From JAEYZS01 sp964469265 (GTDB taxonomy: Bacteria; Bdellovibrionota; Bdellovibrionia; Bdellovibrionales; JAEYZS01): a stretch of 64,000 nucleotides of DNA. Shown piece by piece: positions 1-7,704 of the stretch. The first letter of the stretch is position 1; each line of letters starts with the position of its first letter. The stretch lies in assembly GCA_964469265.1 (NCBI GenBank), contig CAYXYF010000006.1, positions 1 through 64,000 on the forward strand, read 5' to 3'. The position numbers and the translations under genes were made by a program. The notes under the pieces were generated by a model, which did not search any database, was not told where the DNA came from, and saw only the letters and a list, made by a program, of their open reading frames with translations.

Positions 1-80
1 TAGCCTTCTTTTTTTAGCATAATCTCTAAGAACTCTCTTATTGATTCTTCGTCATCGACCGCTAAAATTCTAGGTTTCAT
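1..80 (-). CDS. pilR: Response regulator, N-terminal fragment (probable PilR), cut by window edge
   Basis: Only the first 26 or so codons are present. They read MKPRILAVDDEESIREFLEI and continue off the window, which is the beta1-alpha1 start of a receiver domain with the acidic pocket 'VDDEE'. A Shine-Dalgarno GGAGAGG lies just upstream of the ATG at 80. It sits 31 bases after the stop of the PAS-containing sensor kinase on the same strand and ends the pilB-pilT-pilC-pilS run, so by operon context it is the sigma-54-dependent pilin regulator PilR. The AAA+ and DNA-binding parts lie outside the window, so the PilR identity rests on context. Confidence 0.75.
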   Translation of the reverse strand, partial: MKPRILAVDDEESIREFLEIMLKKEG

Positions 81-111
81 AACCCTCTCCCCGTTTCTTA
101 ATCTTGAACAC

Positions 112-1638
112 TTAAATATTAAAACGCATTACAAATTCTGTCCCGTAATTTTGCTTCGACTCAACATCAATAGTTGCATTGTGAGCCTCTAAGATCTTAT
201 GAGCAATTGCTAGTCCCAACCCTGTTCCTCGCGACTTTGTCGTAAAGAATGGATCAAAGATTCTTTTTTGTGTCTTCTCATCCATTCCTACGCCATTGTC
301 TTTAATTTTTACTTCAATCACATTTCCATCTTGCTCACATGATACACGTAATTTTGGAACTTCCACTTTCCCCATGGCATGTGATGCATTTATCATTATA
401 TTTAAGAATACTTGTTTGAGTTTGTCACGGTTAGCCTGAATTGTTGAGGTAGATTGAATGTGAAGGTCTAGGAGTGGCGTCACTAAGCTCTGGTTCAATT
501 GCAAGAGTTCTAAGCAGTCTTTCAGAAGCTTTCCGAGTTCGACCTTATCATCTAAGGGAAGGTTCGGGCGCACAAACTCCAAGAATTCAGAAATGAGACT
601 ATTTAGTCTGTCTGTTTCTTTTAAAGTGATTGCGATAAGCTTTTTTTGTTCATCATCAATCTTTTCAAAGCTGGTAGCCAAAAGTTGAATGCTGCCGCTC
701 ATACTGGCAAGAGGGTTACGAATCTCATGGGCGATCCCCGCTGCAAGCTGTCCGACTGCCGCGAGCTTTTCTTGATTTTTAAGTCGGTCCTCGATTCTCT
801 TCCTGTCAGTTATGTCTTGAAGAAGCACAATATAACCTGATTCTTTTTCATCAAGGTTTAGTTTGGATACTAATACCTCGAAGAACCGTCGCTCATCTTC
901 TAAATCATAACTCAATTGTCTTGTAAAAATCTGAGAAGTCTCTAACTCGCTTTTTAAACCGCCAATTTCAACAAGAGTGGCCACATCAAAGGTCTCGTCT
1001 ATGTTCTTTCTTAAAATATCTTTAAAAGCTTGATTGGATTGGATGACTTTTAATTTTTCATCAAGAGTCATTAAACCCATTTTTATGTTGTCGACGATAA
1101 GACTATTGATATTTTTTAATTCTCTAATATCTCGCTCTTTAACTACAAGTTGGCTGGATAAACTTCCGCTCAAATAGGCCACGACGTAAAAAGCCAAGTT
1201 ATTCATTAGAAACATGAAAATTTTGGAGTTACCGCCCATGGTTGTGTCAAAGAACAACACCACGCTAAATAGAAACGAACACAACAACGACATACTCAAG
1301 GCACCGCGGAGCTGAAAAGTTAAAGCGGTTATAAATATGAGATATAAATAAAAGAATAAATAAAGTGAGTTTTGAAGGCTCGTCTTGTAAAGAATTAAAG
1401 AAATAATAACCGCATCAAGTGGCAAGAGCACTTTGAGCGCTTTTGTATGGAGATCGTTACGGGCCGCTCCTATATAAAGAAAGATGCCACTAATAAGTAG
1501 TGCAATGGAAAGTAAAAAGTACTGTGGAATTAAAAACTCAAAGTTAATAAACAAGGGATAGCGCAGCTGATAAACAACTGTGAATACCAACAAGAAAAAG
1601 TAAAGGCCGACTCTTGAGAGTTGAGGTATGCTTATCAT
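112..1638 (-). CDS. pilS: Membrane sensor histidine kinase, PilS type
   Basis: Sensor kinase expected to control pilin transcription with PilR. From the chosen start the protein is 508 aa. The first 165 residues or so hold about six membrane helices. A PAS-like region follows, ending in 'LLQDITDRKRIEDRL', then HisKA with the phospho-acceptor His304 in 'GIAHEIRNPLASM'. The HATPase domain shows an N box 'NIMINASHAM', G1 'DNGVGM' and G2 'GTGLGLA'. An in-frame ATG exists at 1689 inside pilC, but the ATG at 1638 lies 4 bases after the pilC stop and starts right at the first membrane helix, so I use it. The order pilB-T-C-S-R matches the classical type IV pilus locus. Confidence 0.88.
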   Translation of the reverse strand: MISIPQLSRVGLYFFLLVFTVVYQLRYPLFINFEFLIPQYFLLSIALLISGIFLYIGAARNDLHTKALKVLLPLDAVIISLILYKTSLQNSLYLFFYLYLIFITALTFQLRGALSMSLLCSFLFSVVLFFDTTMGGNSKIFMFLMNNLAFYVVAYLSGSLSSQLVVKERDIRELKNINSLIVDNIKMGLMTLDEKLKVIQSNQAFKDILRKNIDETFDVATLVEIGGLKSELETSQIFTRQLSYDLEDERRFFEVLVSKLNLDEKESGYIVLLQDITDRKRIEDRLKNQEKLAAVGQLAAGIAHEIRNPLASMSGSIQLLATSFEKIDDEQKKLIAITLKETDRLNSLISEFLEFVRPNLPLDDKVELGKLLKDCLELLQLNQSLVTPLLDLHIQSTSTIQANRDKLKQVFLNIMINASHAMGKVEVPKLRVSCEQDGNVIEVKIKDNGVGMDEKTQKRIFDPFFTTKSRGTGLGLAIAHKILEAHNATIDVESKQNYGTEFVMRFNI

Positions 1639-1642
1639 TAGA

Positions 1643-2854
1643 TCACCCGAACCCTGATGCCAAGTTGAAGATCGGAAGATACATTGCAATAACTAGTACC
1701 GCAATAATACCACCAAGAAAGACCATCATAATTGGTTCAATCATGCTCGTCATGGCACTCACTGCGTATTCAACTTCTTCTTCATAAAAATCTGCAATCT
1801 TTCCTAACATCGTATCCAGCGCACCTGTTTGCTCACCGACCCCAATCATTTGCACCATCATGTCAGGAACAAAGGGATCCTTGGCTAGAGGAATAACAAT
1901 GCTCTTACCTTGAGAAATAACTTCTTTAGCTCTTAGAAATGTGTTTTCTAAAACCGCGTTACCCACAACTTTTGCCGAAATATCTAAGCCTTCCAGAATC
2001 GGAACGCCACATGAGATCATAGTTGAAAATGTCCGTGTGAATCTGGCAATAGCGCTCTTCTGAATTAAAGAACCAACCAGTGGAGTTCTGATAAAAATAT
2101 TATCGCAGGTGGCGCGACCGTCTTCGGAGCGATAGTAAACCATAAAGGCATAGGCCGTTCCAAATATTCCGCCAAAGATAAGATACCAGTAGTCCACCAT
2201 AATGTGGCTGAGGTTTACAACCTGCTGCGTGAGCCAAGGAATGTCCTGACCTGAGCTCTTAAATAACTCTTCAAATTTGGGAATAACGAAGGCCAAAATC
2301 ACATAGATCACGATTCCTGCGACTAGTAAAATCCCTGCAGGATAGTACATTGCTCCTGCGACTTTATTTTTAATCTTAATTGCTTTTTCAATATAAGCTG
2401 CAAGGCGCTCTAAAATAAGATCAAGAGAACCCGACTCTTCACCAGCTTTCAATAAATTCACATAGAGTCTATCAAAAATCCTAGGGTGAGCCGCAATAGC
2501 TTCCCCTAGCTTTTTACCGCCCTCGATATCTTCTTTGATTTTATTTAATGCAGACGCCAAGACAGGATTACTTGAAGCTCCCGCTAAAATCTCTATGCTT
2601 TGAACGATGGGAATACCAGAGTTCACAAGTGTGGCAAACTGGCGCGTAAATATCTGGAGATCTTTAGGTGGTACACGGGAGCGAAAGTTTTCAAGGCCTG
2701 CAAAGTAATTTTTCTTTTCGACGGCTGTCATCTTCGTTGGAATTAACCGTTGAGCTCTTAATTTGATACGTGCTTCAGTATCATTGGCCGCCTCAATGCT
2801 TCCTTTCACATTGCGGCCATCCACTGATTTTGCCTGATACACGAATATAGGCAT
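1643..2854 (-). CDS. pilC: Type IV pilus inner-membrane platform protein PilC
   Basis: Inner-membrane platform of the type IV pilus motor, on which the PilB and PilT ATPases act. The 403 aa length is normal for the GspF/PilC family. It has the usual N-terminus (MPIFVYQAKSVDGRNVKG), then two tandem T2SSF domains of about 120 residues, each followed by hydrophobic helices. The first is 'QFATLVNSGIPIVQSIEIL', the second 'TFSTMISCGVPILEGLDI'. The last membrane helix is near 'MMVFLGGIIAVLVIAMYLP'. The ATG shares one base with the pilT stop (TAATG), so translation is probably coupled. Confidence 0.95.
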   Translation of the reverse strand: MPIFVYQAKSVDGRNVKGSIEAANDTEARIKLRAQRLIPTKMTAVEKKNYFAGLENFRSRVPPKDLQIFTRQFATLVNSGIPIVQSIEILAGASSNPVLASALNKIKEDIEGGKKLGEAIAAHPRIFDRLYVNLLKAGEESGSLDLILERLAAYIEKAIKIKNKVAGAMYYPAGILLVAGIVIYVILAFVIPKFEELFKSSGQDIPWLTQQVVNLSHIMVDYWYLIFGGIFGTAYAFMVYYRSEDGRATCDNIFIRTPLVGSLIQKSAIARFTRTFSTMISCGVPILEGLDISAKVVGNAVLENTFLRAKEVISQGKSIVIPLAKDPFVPDMMVQMIGVGEQTGALDTMLGKIADFYEEEVEYAVSAMTSMIEPIMMVFLGGIIAVLVIAMYLPIFNLASGFG

Positions 2855-3921
2855 TACAACCCTGCTTTTCTTAACATGTTATTTAAATCTTCTGGATCGG
2901 GGCTTGCTTCAAAACCCACTTTCATATCAATCTTTCGACGAATCATTAAATTCATCAAACACTGGTTCATTGTGATCATTCCTGAAACATTTTGCCCAAC
3001 CTGCATCATTCCGTGCACCTGATAATACTTTCCTTCACGAATCAATGCGCGGATACCTGAGGTTGGAATAAGAAGTTCATAGGCAAGGACAAGTTTTCCA
3101 TCAAGGCCTGGCAAAAGTTGTTGAGATAAAATTGCTCTTAAAACTGAGCTTAATTGGTTTAAAGTAATATCTCGCCTGCCTTCGTCAAACATTGCAACAA
3201 TACGGCTAATGGTGTCTGGTGCAGAGTTGGTGTGCAGAGTTGCAAAAACCAAGTGACCAGTCTCGGCGACCTTCAACGCAATTTCCGCAGTCTCGCGGTC
3301 ACGCATCTCACCGACTAAACAATAATCAGGATCTTGCCTTAATAGGTACTTCATCGCGACTTCAAAGTTTTCAGTATCAAGACCAACTTCACGTTGATTC
3401 ACAATACACTTTTTATGCTGATGAACATATTCAATTGGATCTTCAATGGTCACAATATGGGATTGTTTTTCTTCATTGATTTTATCTAATAGCGAGGCAA
3501 TGGTTGTTGATTTCCCCGAACCCGTTGCCCCCGTCACAAGCACCATTCCATTTTGTTTATTGGTAAGTTCTTGGACAATAGTTGGTAGACCTAGCGTACT
3601 AAAATGGGGGATAGCTTCGGGAATTCTTCTTATGGCAGCAGAGACAACTCCGCGTTGTCTAAAGACGTTCACACGGAAACGGCCAAGCCCACTGACTCCA
3701 AAGCCAAAGTCCACCTCGTTTCGGTTCTCAAAAGTTTTTCTGTGTTTATCTGTCATTAACGACAAGCATATATTGTTTGCTTGTTGTGCAGTTAATGGTT
3801 CCGATGCTCTTTGGAACAGGTTGCCGTTAATGCGGATCATTGGAGGAGAGCCCGCAACGATATGCAAGTCAGTGGCACCATCTTTTACAACTATTTCTAA
3901 CAACTCTTTTAAGCTCTTCAT
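2854..3921 (-). CDS. pilT: Twitching-motility retraction ATPase PilT
   Basis: Hexameric ATPase that powers pilus retraction. 355 aa, typical length. It has the N-terminal PAS-like domain, Walker A 'GATGSGKST' at residues 131-139, an Asp box around 'TIEDPIEY', the Walker B region 'CLVGEMRDRETAEIAL' and the His box 'ATLHTNSAPDTISRI'. The C-terminus carries 'LREGKYYQ'-type PilT sequence rather than the PilB zinc motif, which separates it from its neighbour. In Bdellovibrio the type IV pilus is needed for prey entry, so a complete motor here fits a predator, though the locus is common in non-predators too. Confidence 0.95.
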   Translation of the reverse strand: MKSLKELLEIVVKDGATDLHIVAGSPPMIRINGNLFQRASEPLTAQQANNICLSLMTDKHRKTFENRNEVDFGFGVSGLGRFRVNVFRQRGVVSAAIRRIPEAIPHFSTLGLPTIVQELTNKQNGMVLVTGATGSGKSTTIASLLDKINEEKQSHIVTIEDPIEYVHQHKKCIVNQREVGLDTENFEVAMKYLLRQDPDYCLVGEMRDRETAEIALKVAETGHLVFATLHTNSAPDTISRIVAMFDEGRRDITLNQLSSVLRAILSQQLLPGLDGKLVLAYELLIPTSGIRALIREGKYYQVHGMMQVGQNVSGMITMNQCLMNLMIRRKIDMKVGFEASPDPEDLNNMLRKAGL

Positions 3922-3956
3922 TGCTGCCCGTTCTACATGCTGCCTTCAGCCTGTCA

Positions 3957-5648
3957 TCAATCTTTTGCCGTAATCGCTAACACTTCTTCTATTGTGGTAA
4001 TTCCTGCTTTAACCTTATTGAGAGCTGACCGTCGTAATGTTTTCATTCCGTTCTTCATGGCGCTTGCCTTCAGAAGTAAAGGATCAGCCTTTTGGAAAAT
4101 TAAAGTTTTTAGTTCATCGTTAAATTGGAGAATTTCGTAAATTGAAATTCGTCCCGAGTAGCCAGTTTCATTACAGCGCTCACAACCATCGCCTTTCATA
4201 ATCTCAAAGGTCCCGACCTCATCTTCTTTAAAGCCAATATCGAGCAAGGTCTGCGTGTCCACATGAAATGTATTTTTACAGTAGGTACAAATTTTCTTAA
4301 CAAGTCTTTGTGCCACAACGATATTTACGGCCGACGTGACTAAGAAAGGTTCAACTCCCATGTTGACCAATCGATTGATCGTTGCAGGAGCATCGTTGGT
4401 GTGAAGCGTACTTACAACTAAGTGACCTGTGAGTGCTGCTTTAAATGCAATCTCTGCAGTCTCATAGTCACGAATCTCCCCCACCATAATAATATCAGGA
4501 TCTTGGCGAAGAAACGAGCGGAGTGCCGTAGCAAATGTAAGATCGATTTCTTTATTCACCTGAACCTGGTTAATTCCCTCTAAGTTAAACTCCACCGGAT
4601 CTTCTGCAGTAGAGATATTCACGTCTGGAGTATTCAGCTCCGCAAGAGCTGAATAGATCGTAGTTGTTTTTCCTGATCCTGTCGGACCAGTGATAAGAAT
4701 AATTCCGTTGGGTTGGTGTAAAGCGCCTTGGAACTTTACAAGATCGTCTTCTTCAAAGCCCAATCTTGTTAAGTCCAATTGTAAATTGGATTTATCTAAA
4801 ATCCTCAACACCACCTTTTCACCGAAAAGAGTTGGTAGAATGCTCACACGGAAATCCACTTCCTTGTTATCACGCGTTCGGATTTTAAGGCGTCCATCCT
4901 GCGGTCTTCTTTTTTCTGAAATATCAAGTTTACTCATAACCTTGATACGAGATGCGATGGCTGTTGCAATCCCTGTTGGCGGCTGGATCTGTTCATAGAG
5001 GGAACCATCAACCCGCATTCGCACACGGAAGTTTTTTTCGTAAGGCTCGATGTGAATATCTGATGCTTTTCTTTTGATTGCTTCGTTTAAAATAACGTTT
5101 ACAAATTTTACGACGGGAGAGTCATCGGTTTCATTAAGAACTATCGATTGTGTTCCAGCCTCGATATCAACCGAGGTCGTTTCTTTTTCCATCTCTGTCA
5201 TGATGGATTCAAATTTTGCAGAAGATGTGTAATATCGATCTATTGCAATTTCAATGGAATGCTCTGGCGCTACGACCGCTGTGATTTTACACCGTGTAAT
5301 ATGAAACAAATCATCTTTGATATACACGTTACTTGGGTCTGCCATTGCTAAAACTAGGGTGTCACCTGCCTTTGAAACAGGAATGATTTTATATTTTTCG
5401 CAAATCTTTTTGGGAACCATTTTGATCACGTCGGGATCAATAATAAATGCGTCAAGATCAACCGCGGGAATATTGTATTGCCGCGCGAGGAAGTCTGCCA
5501 ATTGCTTGTCATCGATATAACCTAACTTCACAAGTGCTGAAGAAAGTCTTCCACCATTGCCTTTTTGCTCTTTCTTTGCTTTTTCAAGCTGATCAATTCC
5601 TATTAAATTTTCTTTTACTAAAAGTTCGCCGAGACCTTTTTTCGCCAA
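3957..5648 (-). CDS. pilB: Type IV pilus assembly (extension) ATPase PilB
   Basis: ATPase driving pilin polymerisation. It has the N-terminal T2SSE_N/MshEN-like region (residues 1-150), Walker A 'GPTGSGKTT' near 321-329, 'MVGEIRDYETAEIA', the His box 'STLHTNDAPATINRL' and a C-terminal zinc site made of CTYC and CERC. The frame stays open to a TTG at 5666, but a strong GGGGAGG (5654-5660) lies 5 bases before a second TTG at 5648. I take that as the start, giving 563 aa beginning MAKKGLGELL. First gene of the pil operon. The 137-base leader before it carries two palindromes, listed separately. Confidence 0.93.
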   Translation of the reverse strand: MAKKGLGELLVKENLIGIDQLEKAKKEQKGNGGRLSSALVKLGYIDDKQLADFLARQYNIPAVDLDAFIIDPDVIKMVPKKICEKYKIIPVSKAGDTLVLAMADPSNVYIKDDLFHITRCKITAVVAPEHSIEIAIDRYYTSSAKFESIMTEMEKETTSVDIEAGTQSIVLNETDDSPVVKFVNVILNEAIKRKASDIHIEPYEKNFRVRMRVDGSLYEQIQPPTGIATAIASRIKVMSKLDISEKRRPQDGRLKIRTRDNKEVDFRVSILPTLFGEKVVLRILDKSNLQLDLTRLGFEEDDLVKFQGALHQPNGIILITGPTGSGKTTTIYSALAELNTPDVNISTAEDPVEFNLEGINQVQVNKEIDLTFATALRSFLRQDPDIIMVGEIRDYETAEIAFKAALTGHLVVSTLHTNDAPATINRLVNMGVEPFLVTSAVNIVVAQRLVKKICTYCKNTFHVDTQTLLDIGFKEDEVGTFEIMKGDGCERCNETGYSGRISIYEILQFNDELKTLIFQKADPLLLKASAMKNGMKTLRRSALNKVKAGITTIEEVLAITAKD

Positions 5649-5673
5649 AGTATCCTCCCCGCTCAAAAAAATA

Positions 5674-5690
5674 TTTCGAATATTCCGAAA
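5674..5690. promoter_or_regulatory. Palindrome upstream of pilB
   Basis: Arms TTTCG and CGAAA flank a 7-base AT-rich centre, itself close to symmetric, ending about 13 bases before the pilB ribosome-binding site. Its position suggests an operator or a leader hairpin, but no regulator can be named from sequence. Confidence 0.25.
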
Positions 5691-5732
5691 TTTTGAATCC
5701 GCAAAAGTTGTTGCTCATATATTTCTTTGAAC

Positions 5733-5749
5733 TGACCTTTTATTGGTCA
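5733..5749. promoter_or_regulatory. Palindrome TGACC-N7-GGTCA in the pilB leader
   Basis: Perfect 5-base inverted repeat, TGACC and GGTCA, separated by TTTTATT. It lies about 85 bases upstream of the pilB start, where a promoter or operator for pilBTCSR would be expected. It could also be a weak hairpin behind the AroE-like gene. I do not see a sigma-54 -24/-12 pair here. Confidence 0.25.
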
Positions 5750-5803
5750 TATCAATAGATTACAGTTGTGTGACGTTTTTTGTAACTAGACTGACGACCA
5801 GAA

Positions 5804-6688
5804 TTAGCGCTGAAAGTCTTGGAGGATTTTTTGGATCTTTTGTTTGTCGTATTCGACGTTCTCAAGCTCGGCCTTCAAGTGAGTTATATAAGCATCGGGG
5901 GGCAACCTTTGACCTATAGCCCGCTCCAACCAAACTATATCCCAGAAGCCCAAAGCCTCATACCCAGATACAGTTTGCGCTCCTATATCGGATGCAATTT
6001 TTAAAAAAGGTGTAGCTACTGGGAGTTCAACCAGATCAAGGACTAGGCCGCCCTTTCGTAAAAAGTTAAAGTAGTAAACTTCGGAAGGAAAATCTTCAGT
6101 ATGAAGTGGAGAAAGAGTGTTGACCACCAGTCCGTGGACCCCAGGTAAAATGGTCACGTCACTACGTTGTGTGAACTCAAAAGAAACATTAAAATAAATT
6201 TTTTCAAAGTCTGAGATGAGCTGTTCAGCTTCTTCGCGAGAGTGACCAGTAATATTAATATCGGAAAACCCAAGTTTGATGAGTCCCGATAGAACTGCAC
6301 GAGCTACGCCGCAGGTTCCGATGCAAAAAACTTTTTGGCTCACATCTAAACTTTTTAGCTTGTGGGCAAGAAATTGAGAGAGTGCATCGATGAGAACTAT
6401 GTCTGGCCAATGTTGATCGTCACCCTCTAAAATAACAGAATCTACAGTGTTTAGAAGTTTAAATTCTCGGAATGTATTACTGAGCTTGCCTGAGAGTTTA
6501 TCAAAAAACGCTGGGTGAAATCTTATTGAGAGTTTATCTTTTTGGGCCTGCTCCAACACGGATTCAATATTTTCAATAGGTGTTTCTATAAAGTGAAATT
6601 CGTTATCGATTCCTTGAGTCTTAAGGAATTTGCTAAAAATCTCATACCGAACCGTTTTCCTCGGACCAATCTCGCACCACTTTAGCAT
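5804..6688 (-). CDS. Shikimate-dehydrogenase-like protein with degenerate active site
   Basis: 294 aa, laid out like shikimate dehydrogenase (AroE). A Rossmann glycine segment 'IGTCGVARAVLSGLIKLG' lies at about 123-140, followed by 'VVNTLSPL' where AroE has 'VNATSxG' and by a 'SGYEALGFWD' C-terminal segment that corresponds to AroE's 'G...L..Q'. The AroE catalytic Lys motif (VTxPxK) and the 'NTD' Asp are not recognisable: those places read 'SIRFHPAFFDK' and 'GDDQHWPD'. The fold is likely kept and the shikimate activity doubtful. It overlaps the end of ribF by 7 bases, so the two are co-transcribed. Could be a divergent AroE or a repurposed NAD(P)-binding protein. Confidence 0.6.
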   Translation of the reverse strand: MLKWCEIGPRKTVRYEIFSKFLKTQGIDNEFHFIETPIENIESVLEQAQKDKLSIRFHPAFFDKLSGKLSNTFREFKLLNTVDSVILEGDDQHWPDIVLIDALSQFLAHKLKSLDVSQKVFCIGTCGVARAVLSGLIKLGFSDINITGHSREEAEQLISDFEKIYFNVSFEFTQRSDVTILPGVHGLVVNTLSPLHTEDFPSEVYYFNFLRKGGLVLDLVELPVATPFLKIASDIGAQTVSGYEALGFWDIVWLERAIGQRLPPDAYITHLKAELENVEYDKQKIQKILQDFQR

Positions 6689-7623
6689 GTTTGTGGCTCC
6701 AAAAGCGCTTTCGCGGAGTTAACATCATTTTGTATCTGGGCTTTAAGGTTTTCAAGGCTCTCAAACTTTTTTTCTTCACGGATATAGTGTTCAAACTGAA
6801 TTTCAATCTCTTCACCATAAATATCTTTATCAAAGTTAAAGATGTGGGTTTCGACCTTTAAAGCGGGCTCACCGTTATCGACAAACGTAGGATTAAATCC
6901 AACATTCGTTACGGATTTATAAGCTTCACTGCGAACCTTTGTATAACTTGCGTAAACGCCAACCTTCGGAAATACTTCCGCACTCGTTGATAGATTTGCA
7001 GTCGGGAAACCTAACAGGCGTCCCCGCTGATCTCCTTTCTCAACTAAACCCTTTAAGTAAAAAGATCGGCCCAACATACTTCGCGCAACATGCACGTGGC
7101 CTTCTTTGATGGATTTACGAATGGCTGAACTTGAAATAACAATTCCGTCCATCTTCACTGGGTGAACAACATCCAAAGAAACACCGTGGGTCTCGCAGAG
7201 TTTTTCTAGAACAGATAAAGTACCCTGCCTGTTAGCGCCGAAGGCAAAATCATAACCTACGACCAACCCCACTGGGGACAAGGGCTTTATAATATAATCT
7301 GTAAAAAATTGCTCAGGTGTTAGCTGCGAAAGATCTCTTGAAAACGGCTCAATCACCATAAGGTTTACCCTAAGTTTTGATAATTCCTTTTCTTGATCTT
7401 GATAATCGAAGAGCTGAACATGGTTTGAATCTGGTTTAAGAATTTTTCGTGGATGCGGATGGAAAGTAAACACAACCGATTGAGCGTCCTCAGCATTTGC
7501 CTTCTCTAAAACCTTTGAAATAATTTCACGATGCCCAAAGTGAAGACCGTCGAAGTTTCCTATGGTCACCACGGACTTTGAAACTTGGGTGTTTAACTTA
7601 CTTATTCCGTGTACGACTTCCAT
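6682..7623 (-). CDS. ribF: Bifunctional riboflavin kinase / FAD synthetase
   Basis: Makes FMN and FAD from riboflavin. 313 aa, the usual length. The N-terminal nucleotidyltransferase half has 'TIGNFDGLHFGHREII', 'HPHPRKIL', 'VVGYDFAFG' and 'ISSSAIRKSI'. The C-terminal flavokinase half has 'LGFPTANL' and 'GVYASYT'. The ATG has an AGGA 5 bases upstream. It is the first gene of a two-gene unit with the AroE-like protein and diverges from the CHASE2 kinase. Confidence 0.95.
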   Translation of the reverse strand: MEVVHGISKLNTQVSKSVVTIGNFDGLHFGHREIISKVLEKANAEDAQSVVFTFHPHPRKILKPDSNHVQLFDYQDQEKELSKLRVNLMVIEPFSRDLSQLTPEQFFTDYIIKPLSPVGLVVGYDFAFGANRQGTLSVLEKLCETHGVSLDVVHPVKMDGIVISSSAIRKSIKEGHVHVARSMLGRSFYLKGLVEKGDQRGRLLGFPTANLSTSAEVFPKVGVYASYTKVRSEAYKSVTNVGFNPTFVDNGEPALKVETHIFNFDKDIYGEEIEIQFEHYIREEKKFESLENLKAQIQNDVNSAKALLEPQTC

Positions 7624-7704
7624 AGATTTCCTACTGAGTTCGGGCTCTGTTTTGACTTTAGATCATTGCTTTAAAGCATATAAGATAGTATATCATTACG
7701 CCTA

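Noticed and set aside
3446..3973. Long antisense frame inside pilT
   Set aside because: It is a mirror of the strongly conserved PilT coding sequence, with no ribosome-binding site or family match.
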